A DNA stretch of 64,000 nt from Sarocladium kiliense (taxonomy: Eukaryota; Ascomycota; Sordariomycetes; Hypocreales; Sarocladiaceae): contig JAUZTG010000015.1 of assembly GCA_030734395.1 (NCBI GenBank), forward strand, positions 62,001-126,000, written 5' to 3'. The stretch's first letter is position 1. Each line of letters begins with the position of its first letter. Shown here piece after piece: positions 32,994 to 43,515 of the stretch. The position numbers and the translations under genes were made by a program. Under the pieces are notes generated by a model that saw nothing but the letters and a program-made list of their open reading frames with translations, had not been told where the DNA came from and searched no databases.

Positions 32994-33065
32994 GACTACG
33001 GATAGACGCGTTTTAGACGCGTTATCCGCAGTAAAGCCCTAAGTAGATACAGGTCTACTGGAGAG

Positions 33066-33264
33066 AAAGCAAAATTTTACGCGTTTTCAAAAATGTGTTC
33101 TGAGCTTGGTGTGGTGTTTTTTCAGCCAGCGTGACATCGATACGCAGCAGACCTTACCCAACTCAGGTTCGGCATCTAGCGCAGGCGCAGTGTAATAACA
33201 GGAAGGAAAGAGCATCCTCGCGCCAGCTCTTTCGCCCTCCTGATGATAACACTCTTTATGAAAC
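33066..33264. other. Flank of the LINE
   Basis: No gene is seen between the LINE leader and the minisatellite. Confidence 0.3.
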
Positions 33265-33530
33265 GTTCCTTGCACAATCCCTTACAGAACTTTCCTTACA
33301 GAACTTTCCTTACAGAACTTTCCTTACACAGCTTTTCTTACACAACTTTTCTTACACAACTTTTCTTACACAGCTTTTCTTACACAACTTTGCTTACAGA
33401 ACTTTCCTTACACAACTTTTCTTACACAACTTTGCTTACAGAACCTTTCTTACACAACTTTCCTCACAGAACTTTCCTTACACAATCCCTTCACTCCTTA
33501 CGGAATCTTGCTTGCGGAACTTTCCTTAAG
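33265..33530 (+). repeat. 14-bp minisatellite TTCCTTACAGAACT
   Basis: About 17-20 units of 14 bp (TTCCTTACAGAACT, with TTCTTACACAACTT variants) run in tandem. Increasingly decayed units continue to about 33720. Three units restore the reading frame, which creates open frames with a 14-residue periodicity that are not genes. Confidence 0.9.
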
Positions 33531-34345
33531 GAACTCTCCTACGGCTTTCCTCAAGGAATTCCCCTTACACCATTTGCCTTACATAATCTTCCCTACGGAA
33601 CTCTCTCTAGTCCTTACGCAACCTTTCTTTGCGGAGCTCTCCGTATCCTCCCCTTCGGAGCTCTTCTTACCAAAGTTTCCTTCCTGAAGTTCCTGTACGA
33701 GACTCTCCCTGCGTAAGTATCTCTACAACTCGTTTTACGAGACCTACTGATTGACCAGACATGATACTGACTATATGTATGGCTCCATGTTCATGAAGGC
33801 ACATGATGAGAAGGCCGCGTAATGAAGTCACATTAAACTTCTATACTTACCCAAAATGCTTTGAGCCAATTGCCTTTCTCTCCTGCAGAGTCTTGCAGTA
33901 CCTTTAATGTGTCAAGGAGAGCAGGGCAGGGGTCAGAAGGGGCCCTTACCGCTAAGGGCTGTGAAGGTCCAGATTGGCTGCTCCTCAGCAAGCTGATAAT
34001 AAGGCCCCGATTGACAAAAGGGATGAAAGTGGCCGCCTGCAATACAGACGTTTCAGAAACCAGCATGCGCAAAACACATGTCTTCTTCTCTTTGAGCATA
34101 GACCACTGCGACCCAGAAGTGGGACCAGTACATCGCTGACGCCCAGGTACATCAAAGCGGAGCCCGGTACTTTGTAGGCCACTTCTGGACCATGACCCAG
34201 GAACTGAAAGTCAGCCCTGTCGGAATGGGTGGAGACACATTCACCGAGCCTGAGCGAGAGCAGACAGAGGCGGAAGTAAACACAGGCAGCAGTCGAGAGT
34301 ACAACGCAGTAAAGTGGTAGACTCCTGAGTCATTTATTCGGCACT
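33531..34345. other. Decayed repeat and intergenic
   Basis: 33531-33720 holds degenerate copies of the 14-bp unit. From 33720 to 34345 nothing is recognised. Confidence 0.35.
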
Positions 34346-34678
34346 ATGGGTGATGACGCTTTCGATTCAAGCCAGTGGCTAGACTTCGAAAACTGTTTCA
34401 ATTACTCGACACCTACCCGCTCAGGCGATGGCGCAGCTCTTGCGTCTCCAGGCCAGCGGCCAGGTCGAGTAACTTGTGAACCGCACACTATTCTATGGTC
34501 GCTCTGCAAGAAGAAGTCCAGACTTGAGAAGCTTACAGAAGGTGCTGTGCAGAATACTGTCTCTTATCCGAGCGATCTATGGGAGGACAGCTTCCGCTCC
34601 GAGATCGATCAGGCAGGTGTACCAGGTGGATGGCTCTTGAGTGTGAGGAAGGGGAACAATGAAGGTAGGAAGCTCTAG
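34346..34678 (+). CDS. Hypothetical ORF, 110 aa
   Basis: The frame starts MGDDAFDSSQWLDFENCFNY, an acidic/aromatic beginning that resembles a transactivation segment, but no domain or splice support is seen. It could equally be spurious. Confidence 0.25.
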   Translation: MGDDAFDSSQWLDFENCFNYSTPTRSGDGAALASPGQRPGRVTCEPHTILWSLCKKKSRLEKLTEGAVQNTVSYPSDLWEDSFRSEIDQAGVPGGWLLSVRKGNNEGRKL

Positions 34679-34899
34679 AATTAGCAACACCCTGAGCCTG
34701 CATCGGGACTCCCCAACTCGGTGACTCACGCACTCGCGATGACCTTGGTCTGCCCGCACATCAGCTCAGGAAACCACGGACGGAAGACCAAATCTCACTA
34801 TTCTTTGAGGCTGTGTCTCATCTTCATCGTGGACCGCATATCATCCGAGAATTACCTTCGCCACAGATGCTGCCGCCATGACTAACCCTCCTCTTTTTT

Positions 34900-35045
34900 C
34901 TTCTGCAGACTTCACACGCCGCAGGGACACCAACGCGATTGCGTTTATGCAACGGTGGTGTCTGGGCTATGGGATAGGCGTCCTGGTTCGCGTCACTTCT
35001 ATCTACAGAAGTGGCGGCAGCCAACGGTCTAAACCGCCGTTCCAT
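34900..35045 (-). pseudogene. Orphan first exon of a Zn2Cys6 regulator
   Basis: The minus strand encodes MERRFRPLAAATSVDRSD, then HKRNRVGVPAACEVCRRKKR and a GTTAGT donor, exactly where other genes of this family have their first intron. This is the first half of a Zn2Cys6 cluster. No second exon beginning CDG with the remaining cysteines is found in the next 300 bp. It lies downstream of the complete regulator at 35375-37959 in the same orientation, so it is probably the remnant of a tandem duplicate. Confidence 0.65.
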
Positions 35046-35374
35046 AACCCCGCCATGACGAGTAATGCAGACCTGGCATGGGTGGACCTGGTTTCGGAAA
35101 CCTGGGGACTTGGAATTCGCGCTGCGTAGACAAAAGTTCACTTGGGAGAAAGATGGGGGAGTTATCTATATGAATGGAAAGAGGCGATGACGATTCGTTC
35201 AAGTGCAGGATTCGCATCGACGCCGTAGGGACTGACCATGCTGGCGGCTGGCGGCTGGCGGCGTCCATCCACAACAATCACTACCCCTGAACACACCCGT
35301 ACCTGAACATAGAGAGGACAGCAGATATACCCGACCACCATCATGATCTGAAACAACGTCCCTCGGGGTATAAT
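35046..35374. other. Intergenic
   Basis: This lies between the orphan zinc-cluster exon and the 3' end of the next regulator. A short direct repeat (GGCGGCTGGC) is visible at about 35250; nothing else is seen. Confidence 0.3.
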
Positions 35375-37959
35375 TCATTCTAGGTCAAATAGACTGGTAT
35401 AATCTCGCAGCATCGCATTCTCCTCGAACTGGGCCGCATGTGCCTCCACCGTGGCAGAATCTGGAGCCAGCAAAGCCTGGTCCAAGTCGACAATAAAAGG
35501 TGCCCGAATCATCTCATCTGCGTCACCATCCGCCTGGGGCGCCGTTCGCCGCAAGTCTTGGAGCACTCGTCTCGCTACTGGCGCCGTAATGACGCCGTTC
35601 TGCATGCCCATCGATAAGAGGGCTCGGGCAATGGCCTCAGTGACGCGGAACGACTGACGCATGCCCGCGTAACTGTACAGACAAATGAGGAAGTACGTGA
35701 GATGGTCCTCGGCTGTCGAATGCAACATTGCGTTTGCTGTGTAGAGAAGCGATGTTTGCCAGATAATTGTGTAATGTGACGCTGGGTACTTCGATCGATA
35801 GGTGACTATTAGTTGCTTCAGTTGCTCCACGCTGGCGGCGTACGCTGCATCAGGGGTGTTCATTGGCGGCGCGAAGGTGCGAAGGCGGCGCTTTCGGGGG
35901 GCATCTCCTTGTAAAAATGGCCGAAATATATCCAGAATGGCCGAGTGCAGCCACAAACTATTCCCACATGTCAGTTGGCTGATACATTTGGACGAATCTC
36001 GAGACAACTTACTGTAAGACGACCACATAATCTGGATTACTGCCAGACCTTGCCAGTGTCAAAGGCAACTCATCAGTCCACGCCAGCAGCTCACGAAATT
36101 TGAACTCAGCAAACTGCAGTGTTAGAGGCTGTCGCTCAGATTGGTCGACCACAGAGTAATAAAGCGCGGCAACATCATACATGATGCGCCAAAATTGACA
36201 TAACGCCACGAATGTATCGCCAGCGTGTGATACAATAGGAAGTTGGCCGCCGATCTGTATGTCAAGCTGCATGTGACCTTCATCGCCCATGCTCGTTTTC
36301 GTTGAGTTGGGGACGTCAAGGACTGGAGGGTGCCGCAGGCTTGGCACGTTCTGCTGACGGTAGAACAAGGTCATTAGTCTATAGTGGCGAAAAAGGTTAG
36401 CAACCCTTCTCTTGTTCGGAAGAGCAGATCTTCGAGTACTAACACAGTCCAGTTGAAGACACCCCAGCTCGGATACGCCAGAGCCATCGCTTCCGTCGGG
36501 GTAAGTCGTGCCTTTGTAGCCTCGGCTGTGACTTCTGGAACACCGAACAAGCCTAGCTGCACACCAATCTCAGCGGCCTCTGACAAATGACGAAGAACAG
36601 AATGATCTTTGCCTTGGACAAGATGCCCAAGACCCAAGAACATAGCAGCAATCATAGTTGTTGATTGTGGCGATTCAAGTTCAAGTGTCAGTTGTCTTTC
36701 CGCTTCCACTTTGAACAACTCGGTCTTGATGTTGGCATCAATTTTCGATGGAGGAGTACATTTGCTTTCACAGATGTCAGCTTTCTCTCTTTAGGAATTG
36801 TGGTGCTTAACACAGCAAACTAACACAACACCAGTACAGCAGCGCATTGACCATCGCAGAGCTGCAGTAGCCCTCCGTTTCGTCAACTGAGACCAGGTCT
36901 TTCAGAAAAAGTCCCCGATGAAATGGTGCCAAGAGCTTGTGGTCCGTAGCAAGATACAACGAGATGGCTCTGGCGGCAAAGTCATCGGGAACATCAACCA
37001 CTGTCCATCTTGCAATTCTGAGACCCTCCAGTTCGGGGTCAAAGTCCGGTATTTCGGGTTGTCGTAACAAGAGACTGAACACCAGATCAATGAGTACTCA
37101 TGATCACTACTTTCTGGGAATGGTCCTAGATCTACCTATCAGAACCAACGCCGTCTGGATAGTTCTTTCTTCAATGCGATAGGCTGTTAGCAAGCTGTGA
37201 GCAGCAGTGCACTTTTGAAGACCAACCGGTGTCTCGACATCCTTGAATCATCGCTATCTGCTGACTGTTGCTTGGCCCGGGTAGATGAGAGAAGCTCCTT
37301 GAGAAGCTCTTCGGCTGCTTCAGGACCGATGTCTTGATCGCCGGGGTAGGTAAATGGGTGTCGTGCAGTAAGCTCGCGAGTAAACGACGATGGTCCTCCC
37401 ATCAAGCCAAGGCTCGAGTCGGGCTGCTGCATGACCACATCGGCAGCCTGCCGAATCGTATTGATGATTTCTGTGGCGTCATCGTGACCGGCCACAGACA
37501 AAAGGATCGCTGTGGCCTGGACTGGTGTCAATTTGTTCAGCAACCAGACAGCCTCGAGAAGCATGTCACCATCCCTCGATCCCTTCGAGTTGGGCTCCTC
37601 GTAGATGCACTCCTGGCCCTTTCTCGTACAGGATCTGCAAGCCGGTTTTCCGCCATCGCACTTGATCACATGCATCCTGTCAGCACTTTCACAAGCATAT
37701 CTTTGACAATAAGGATCTCCCTACTAGATTTACTAGAGGTGGCAGGGAGACAGAACCGCCACAGACTCACGCGTGTCTTTTTGAGGCGACAAAAGTTACA
37801 GGCGATGGGGACTCCAATCCTCGGCCGCTTGGACAGAGTCGTTGTCGAGTCGGAGACATGGGGCCGGGAGTCGTCCAGCTCTGACGTTGGAGCTGGCAAA
37901 AGGCGCGCGAGTGTCTTTTGCGGCTTGTCAGGTCGGTTCTGGGAGTTGGAAGGTGTCAT
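35375..37959 (-). CDS. Zn2Cys6 transcription factor, nirA-like family (regulator 1)
   Basis: Exon 1 (37959-37771) ends IACNFCRLKKTR. After a 110-nt intron exon 2 (from 37660) gives CDGGKPACRSC and KGQECIYE, completing the six-cysteine zinc cluster. Later exons show RIARWTVVDVP, SWGVFNWTV, a phase-2 intron, FYRQQNVPSL, another phase-2 intron after a partial CA codon, and WLHSAILDIFRPFLQ. These are landmarks of nirA-type fungal regulators (Fungal_trans middle region). Intron positions match those of the other two complete copies here. The junctions at 37083-37190 are uncertain: the best path needs a short 39-nt intron with a GAG acceptor, so a defect there is possible. DNA target and inducer are unknown. 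Confidence 0.78.
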
Positions 37960-38844
37960 CTCGCTTGATTTTCAGGGCACTCGTGCACATGTATGAGCGA
38001 AATACGTGCGGCACATGGTGGGAGCACTCGAGGTAGCCTTGAAGGCGAGTGTGTGCCTTTCTGTGGATCGAGTCACCCAAGCGTTCTGTCGTCACAACAG
38101 GGACGCGGTCCCGCATTTCTCAGGTTCCAAGGATCAGAAAAAGCCCAACGCTGGCCCGAGAAGTTTCTGAGGTCACGATGAGCATTTTGTAACTGGCATA
38201 GCACAGTTTCGCGATGCATAACGGGGCCGATTTGGAGGAGGAGGATGGGAGTTGGGAGTGGAGGAGGACTCCGGAGACGGATCCAGCTCCACGTATTGTG
38301 ATTGGTGGCCCCTACTGCCGGAAAGGGATCGAGATTCACGACTGGAGGCTGCGGCGACGACGCCCTCTACCAAACTGCATCCTATGAATACGGCAAATTG
38401 ATCCAGTCGCAAGGGCTTTCAGTCTATCTGTTCATCCCAAGACCTGCTTGTCTGGTTTTGGAGTGTGAGGGATTCAGCTAGTTCCTTGCTAGCTGGCACT
38501 TCTCCCCGGAGCACGACGGAAATCTACATAGCCCTAAGGAATCGATGTAATGCTCCAATTATGAGGTTTGGAGATTGATCATGAAAGATTGGTCATGGAT
38601 TCTATGCCCAAAGTGACCATCACAAGGAACATGGTCTTTCCCATGGATCGACTGCCGATCATGACTATGGGATTTTAGTGGCGAGTTCATGTAGATGCAT
38701 GGCACACTGGTCTCGTCATTCGCCATTAATGCAGCGAAGCAAATGCTGCAGCGTGGCATCTATCCCTCCAACCATCCCATCAAGCTTTCTGGGTTCCCAG
38801 CCCAAAAGCTGCCGTGCTCGTCCTGAGGACCCTTTCAATGACGT
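37960..38844. other. Intergenic
   Basis: This is the promoter region of regulator 1 plus spacer. Short open frames exist but none is convincing. Confidence 0.3.
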
Positions 38845-39121
38845 ACTTGCTAAGGCGGTGAAGCTGTTAGAGAACGTAGTCGAGGTAGAGGAGATGATAT
38901 TAGCAGAGAATCACCCAGATCAACTAGCATCGCAACACGAACTCGCTATAGCGTATCAAGCCAATAGGCAGGTAGAAGAGGCGGTTAAGCTGCTTAAGCA
39001 CGTGGTGCTTATCAAATCCCAGACAATGGCCCGAGCTCACCTATTAAGGCAAGTATCAGAAGGCCTGCTAAGACAAATCAAGCCGCTGGGTGGACAGGTC
39101 TTATGGGCAGTGGATGTATAA
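38845..39121 (+). pseudogene. TPR fragment of an NLR-like protein
   Basis: The frame contains AVKLLENVVEVEEMIL, ENHPDQLASQHELAIAYQAN and RQVEEAVKLLKHVV, i.e. about one and a half kinesin-light-chain-type TPR units as found in fungal NB-ARC/TPR proteins. Nothing of the ATPase or N-terminal domain is nearby. It is a relic or a transposed fragment. Confidence 0.7.
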
Positions 39122-39423
39122 GTTCATTGATTCTTGATCTCAGGACGGCAGAGAATTGATCAAAGCGTCTTTCTTCTACAGTAGCGACTTAACACAACGC
39201 CGTTTCCTCTTACTTAATGCTTTAATAAATATGTCCTTGACATCGATTAACTACGCGAGAGCAGCCATAAATGGATTTCTTATACACCCTAACCCTTGCT
39301 CTATGACTCGCATTGTGTGGCTGATTTAGCGCAGACGCCCACCGTGCGCCTACCACCTTTAATCTACTTCTGGCTCTTTTCGGCAAATTCACAATAGTGG
39401 TTTGCTGACGCTGTATTCGCACC
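39122..39423. other. Intergenic
   Basis: Nothing is recognised. Confidence 0.3.
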
Positions 39424-39890
39424 TCACTGTACAGCGATCATAGCGTGCCTAGTGTCCGGTGCCTGCTTCGTGTGGAAGGTGACGTTGTTCTGTCGGGCGA
39501 CGCGTCGTTGTGGGACGTTGCAAACTTTATCGGGGACGACAGGTGCCAGGTCACCTGTCTGTGCTGTAGTGTTGATATGTCGGAAGTTTCGATATGAGTT
39601 GTTTGGGCTCAGTCGCTGTACGACGTAGAGCTGGCCTGGGTCGAGTGTGGCGGGCGGTGGTGATACCGTGCGTAGATGTGTCATGTTTCGCGGCGTGCTC
39701 TTAATAGTTGCGCTGGTCGGGGCCTGCTCTGAAGGCACAACTGACCTCCACGGGTCAGTGCAATGCCAGGGGAAGCGTTGCGATCCGTGGAGGCCATTGT
39801 GCCCACAAGCAGGCGTATTTCGGCACTGTCGCGTCCTTCGATTTCGAATATTTTGTTCCCGCTGTTTGTGATGTTTTCTAGCACCTAATG
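39424..39890 (-). repeat. Dispersed repeat, copy B (inverted relative to copy A)
   Basis: The reverse complement aligns with 3440-3905. Translated blocks NMTHLRTVS, LDPGQLYVVQRLSPNNSYR and TFHTKQAPDTRHA are shared with copy A. Differences are scattered and include indels. The two copies are 36 kb apart in opposite orientation. Confidence 0.65.
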
Positions 39891-40249
39891 GAGACGAGAC
39901 ACTAGGAAAGCATCAAAGTAATGATCAATTCACGTGACTGTTCAGTCATGTGAGTCACATCATAGTCCGGCGAAAGGTGGTCCAGCGAAGGTGAAGTCAG
40001 AGGGTAGCCACACGCACACTGAACTCGTGTAACATCGTTGTGAAACTGGAGGCCACTGACCTGCTGCCCGCAGCTTGCTCCTGTGAACACCGACATGCGT
40101 CTTGAATTGAAGAACGGACGACCCTGTTTGGCAAAGATAGAAGGAACTGAGTGGGGACGAGAGAGCGATGAATCAGGCTGGGGTGGGGTTGGAAACGGCA
40201 ATCCAAGAGGCAAGCATTGTTGATGTCTATTGTCCTCATTGCTAAGCTC
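39891..40249. other. Intergenic
   Basis: Nothing is recognised apart from the 3' flank of the MADS-like gene. Confidence 0.3.
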
Positions 40250-40630
40250 CTAGCACAGGGCCGTGCTTCGTTCCACCTTATCCGGCTGCTCTCCATCTGC
40301 GCATGACGAGGTTAGGGCATTCTGGTTATCGCACGAGCTATTCGACCTGTCAGGATCTTCATCTGGTAAAGAGCTCTCGGGTGTGTCGCTATTCGTTACA
40401 AATGTTGATGGCGTCCATTGAACAGGCAATGGGTAAATCGTTTCGAGTTTATCGCCGATCTTCAGCCAGCGAAGATCCTTATCGGAGGTATACTCATAAT
40501 ACCTTCCTCTCCATTGCACTTGAAGATAGATGCGCGCGTCATACTTCTGACGCAGCTTATTGAATCGTGCTGCACCTGACTTGCATGATTTTGCGAAGTT
40601 CTCTTTCGTCCGATCTCTCCTCTTTGCCAT
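40250..40630 (-). CDS. MADS-box-like (SRF-type) small protein, 126 aa
   Basis: The frame from the ATG at 40630 starts MAKRRDRTKENFAKSCKSGA, continues ARFNKLRQKYDARIYLQVQ and then RGRYYEYTSDKDLRW. The order of a basic helix (TKENF.K...GA.RFNKL), 'YDARIYLQV' strand and 'GRYYEYTS' strand matches the core of a degenerate MADS domain. The rest is an acidic Ser/Asp-rich tail. A DNA-binding role is inferred. A second, broken copy lies at 46205-46355, and its 5' flank is repeated three times in the window. The frame is open upstream to 40753, but that part belongs to the repeated flank. Confidence 0.5.
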   Translation of the reverse strand: MAKRRDRTKENFAKSCKSGAARFNKLRQKYDARIYLQVQWRGRYYEYTSDKDLRWLKIGDKLETIYPLPVQWTPSTFVTNSDTPESSLPDEDPDRSNSSCDNQNALTSSCADGEQPDKVERSTALC

Positions 40631-40790
40631 GGTGGCGGTTGCGTGCACATATGTTGACATTTGACTCGGGGATGACGCGACTTTTAGTAGCAGGGTCGTG
40701 GCCCAGTTGCAGGCAGCCTGCGGCCGTTTCCAGCCCTTCCCAATATAGAACACACCAAAATGGACTTGCTACTGTGGTCCCAGCGATCCT
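40631..40790 (+). repeat. Repeated flank 'p', copy 1
   Basis: The sequence with GCAGGGTCGTGGCCCAGTTG, GCGGCCGTTTCCAGCCCTTC and AATATAGAA is found again at 43318-43425 and 46365-46530. It lies immediately upstream of the MADS-like gene and may be its promoter. Confidence 0.7.
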
Positions 40791-40814
40791 GCAAGCTCTA
40801 AGCTGGCTCCCCCT

Positions 40815-40945
40815 TGCACTGGGACGGCCCTGTCACTGGGTCGACCCTTCCGCTGGGGTTCTTTCCTTGGGGCGATTCCAATAGGGCGGCCCTTTCACTG
40901 GGGGTTCTTTCCCTGGGTCATTCCACTGGGGCGGCCCTTTACGCT
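40815..40945 (+). repeat. Minisatellite, CACTGGG..CGGCCCTTT units
   Basis: About six imperfect units of 18-24 bp (CACTGGGACGGCCCTGT, CACTGGGGCGGCCCTTTA and similar) are visible. There are also short 10-bp ACAGCGACAA repeats further right at 41388-41450. Confidence 0.65.
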
Positions 40946-41558
40946 GAAAGTCGCGCATAGACGTCGAGAATCTATGAAGCTTAGCGGCGAAGAAATGCTT
41001 GATATACGAGATCAATTCTCGCCTCTGAAAAGCTGCTAACGGTGCCTTGGTGGGGAGAGGCCTCACCAGAAATAATGTGTGGAGGAGCGCAGTCACCAGT
41101 CTTCCTAGACGCTTTGGGGGTGGGAACACCAAAAGGCTGTACGCACACAAATGGTCCCCTGGGCTGTACTAGGGATGGATGTAGCAGTGACCTTCAAAGG
41201 TCCGCAACCGTGGCATTCAGGGAGCTAAACCTTAGGTAGCCCGCCGAGTGTAGAATGTAGAAGCTCCCGTGGCCAGGAGCTTGGTCAAAGCTCCAACACC
41301 CTGGTGCCCGTCTCCGCGACGAAGCCAGAAGCTGGGACAACCTGGGCGTCATGGGCAGTCGCGCTAGACAGCCACAAAGAGACACATCTAACAGCGACAA
41401 ACAGCGACAAACAGCGAGCAACGACGATGAACAGCGATAAGCCGTGATGTACAGCACCTGGCAGCGATGGGAAGCTCTTTAGTCAAGAATCACAGGTGCA
41501 GCGCTCGAGATGTATCGGTACTTAATGCGCATGTTGCACAGAGACGAGGTCAATCTGT
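40946..41558. other. Intergenic within the repeated array
   Basis: No gene is recognised. Features are a possible hairpin at GCTCCCGTGGCCAGGAGC (about 41263-41281) and the short ACAGCGACAA direct repeats near 41390-41450. Confidence 0.35.
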
Positions 41559-42503
41559 CTAAACTGTCGGCTGGCTCCCCTCAGCCAGTAGATACTCTCG
41601 CACCTTCGCACCTAGACCCTGTGTATCATTGGTTCGCCCTTCGCTTACTGATATTGCCAACTCTGCGAGCTCATTGCAGGCAGTAACAAGTTTAGGGGGG
41701 GACTGCAGCCTGATGTTCGACGCGATACGCTTCAACGACGATATGTTAAAGCCAGAGGATCGATCTCTGCGACGTGTAAGCATCAACGCAATTTTGATTC
41801 GTAGAGGAAATACGCACGCGACAGTTTCTACTACATCGGAGTAGATCAGAAAGTAGAAGGGTGGCTGCACAGCAACATCCCGCAGGCGTCTGGCATATCG
41901 TGTACGTTCCTGGAGCTGTTTCTTTGTCATTGGCCTCGATTGCGCGCTCATGTATATGTCTGTGACATAACTGCAAGCCCCGTAGCCAGGCCGAAAGTCG
42001 ATCCTGCCCGCTTGGTAGTCTGCGCGGAGGACCCGTTCAAGAAACTCAACGACATGTAGTAATCGAAAATACGCAAATCTTTTGAGTAGGCGCGTGCTCG
42101 TTATCCCGAAGATGATATTGTCTAGCTCTTTAAAGGCGTTTACAATACGAGGGTCCGCGCCAGTGGTAACATTCGACAGTGATGTCTTCTCAAGGAGGGT
42201 GATCCAGTCCCGTAACGCCATCTCGCAATGGTTTGCGAACACGGTCAGCGGCTCAGGAACGAGAAGCCTGGAGGAGACTGCTCCAATCTGCGCCGAATCG
42301 CCTTTGTTCATCATCCTTGCGCGGAGACGACTAGCTGAAAGATCACGCTTTGATCTCCGTGCTTTCCTTTTGCGAGGAAGCTTGCGTTTATTATTACTCG
42401 CATTCTGAGATCGGTGTGGGGTCTCATCCACAACGGACGCCATAGCAGTTGGGCCCCAGTGGTTCGCGCTGCTATTCCGATCAATGTCCATGGGATCATA
42501 CAT
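41559..42503 (-). CDS. Basic hypothetical protein, 314 aa, member of the array
   Basis: An uninterrupted frame begins MYDPMDIDRNSS and has a strongly basic stretch (NNKRKLPRKRKARRSKRD) that looks like a nuclear signal. A helical body follows (LRDWITLLEKTSL, KRFAYFRLLHVVEFLERVL, PFYFLIYSDVVETVACVFPL). I do not recognise the family. A truncated and mutated copy of its central part lies at 45640-45900. The nuclear signal and pairing with a MADS-like gene suggest a regulatory or mobile-element role, but that is inference. Confidence 0.5.
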   Translation of the reverse strand: MYDPMDIDRNSSANHWGPTAMASVVDETPHRSQNASNNKRKLPRKRKARRSKRDLSASRLRARMMNKGDSAQIGAVSSRLLVPEPLTVFANHCEMALRDWITLLEKTSLSNVTTGADPRIVNAFKELDNIIFGITSTRLLKRFAYFRLLHVVEFLERVLRADYQAGRIDFRPGYGACSYVTDIYMSAQSRPMTKKQLQERTRYARRLRDVAVQPPFYFLIYSDVVETVACVFPLRIKIALMLTRRRDRSSGFNISSLKRIASNIRLQSPPKLVTACNELAELAISVSEGRTNDTQGLGAKVREYLLAEGSQPTV

Positions 42504-42839
42504 AGTGAGGATCGAATTTATCTCCGTCGACTAGTATAAAGCTGAGATTTTGTAAAAGGATGACTTCAAATCTCGCAAGATGGTTATGAACTCGACTGAC
42601 TCAACCCACCCTTTATTAACTTATTCCCATCGCCTGGATCCGGGATCATGGGGTCGCGCGTGGACAGTGGGAATGCCAGAATCGTGGCGGTTAGCTGTCC
42701 AACACCAGGGCCCAGCAAACGTGTATTGCGGAAATAGTGACAAGGAAGAACCGCCGGAAACCGTTCCAGCTTCCTGTGTTATAACGTGCAGGATTCTGCA
42801 GCGACAAGGCTAGCATCTGTTCCAGCTTCCTGTCCACAC
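42504..42839. other. Intergenic
   Basis: This is the 5' flank of the 314-aa gene. Nothing specific is seen. Confidence 0.3.
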
Positions 42840-43215
42840 TTCTGTTAGGCCCAGTGCGGCCACGACCTGCGTGCCGCTACAACCTGGATGCCACTGTCGA
42901 GCACAGTGGCTGAAACAGCAACGTGGAGTTGGAAATATGTATAAGTATGAGTGCTTCCACCTGTTTCAATATGGATAATAAGAACAATACGATCACTCAT
43001 TCCAACAGGCACAGCTTAGGTGCTATAACCTATGTGCCGTTGTAGTAGCGCACATGTTGCAGAGGCACACAGCGGGGCGGCACACAGGTTGTAGCTATAA
43101 CCTGTATGCCGCTATAACCTGTGTGCTGACGTGACCTGTATGCCGCGATGACCTGTGTGCACACAGGTTGTAGCAGCACAGGTTGCAGAGGCACACAGGC
43201 TCGGCGGCACACAGG
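42840..43215 (+). repeat. Palindrome-rich repeat cluster with 18-bp perfect palindrome
   Basis: Units such as GCCGCTATAACCTGTGTGC and its reverse complement CACACAGGTTGTAGC alternate through 43030-43215, with diverged units from 42850. At 43151-43168 the sequence ACCTGTGTGCACACAGGT is a perfect 18-bp palindrome. The tract can form several hairpins. Confidence 0.75.
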
Positions 43216-43224
43216 TTGGCAGCC

Positions 43225-43515
43225 TAGATTCTAGGACCTGAAGTATGCCCATCGAAGTATGCTCAGGGATGTCGCGCCCAGGGAAGTCGAGCCTCTCGCT
43301 TCGCGTGGGATAGATTTTGCCATAGCTGCGATTTTGCAGACATCCAACATCTGGAGATGCCAACTCCTTTAAAAGCAGGGTCGAAGCCCAGTTCTAAGCC
43401 CAGGGCCGTTTCCAGCGCGGCCAAGCTGTGGCCTGACCCAGCCATGAAGCCTGGCGGCGAAAGACTAGTAGGAGCCCGCATGGTGGTGACAAAGGCTGTT
43501 TGGAACCAGTTTCAC
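43225..43515 (+). repeat. Array unit 2, flanks 'p' and 'q'
   Basis: The marker CAGCCTAGATTCT occurs at 43225 and again at 46010. The flank 'p' lies at 43318-43425. Segment 'q' (43420-43515: GGCCAAGCTGTGGCCTGACC, GGCGGCGAAAGACTAGTAGG) is nearly identical to 47018-47105. Between marker and 'p' only the first codons of a MADS-like gene seem to remain, so that gene is deleted in this unit. Confidence 0.65.

Larger units (their letters stand above)
27781..33065 (-). mobile_element. Tad-clade LINE retrotransposon, 3' truncated
   Basis: This is a non-LTR element on the minus strand with a short 5' leader (about 32994-33065), a gag-like ORF1 and a pol ORF2 with endonuclease, reverse transcriptase and the start of RNase H. 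The layout and the terminal RNase H are typical of fungal Tad/CgT1/MGL elements. The element stops inside the RNase H domain; no 3' UTR or poly(A)-like tail is seen. Both ORFs are otherwise uninterrupted, which suggests recent insertion with little RIP mutation. Exact ends and target-site duplications could not be fixed by eye. Confidence 0.9.

Noticed and set aside
33265..33716. Open frames of 132 and 157 aa
   Set aside because: They are produced by the 14-bp minisatellite; three units restore frame.
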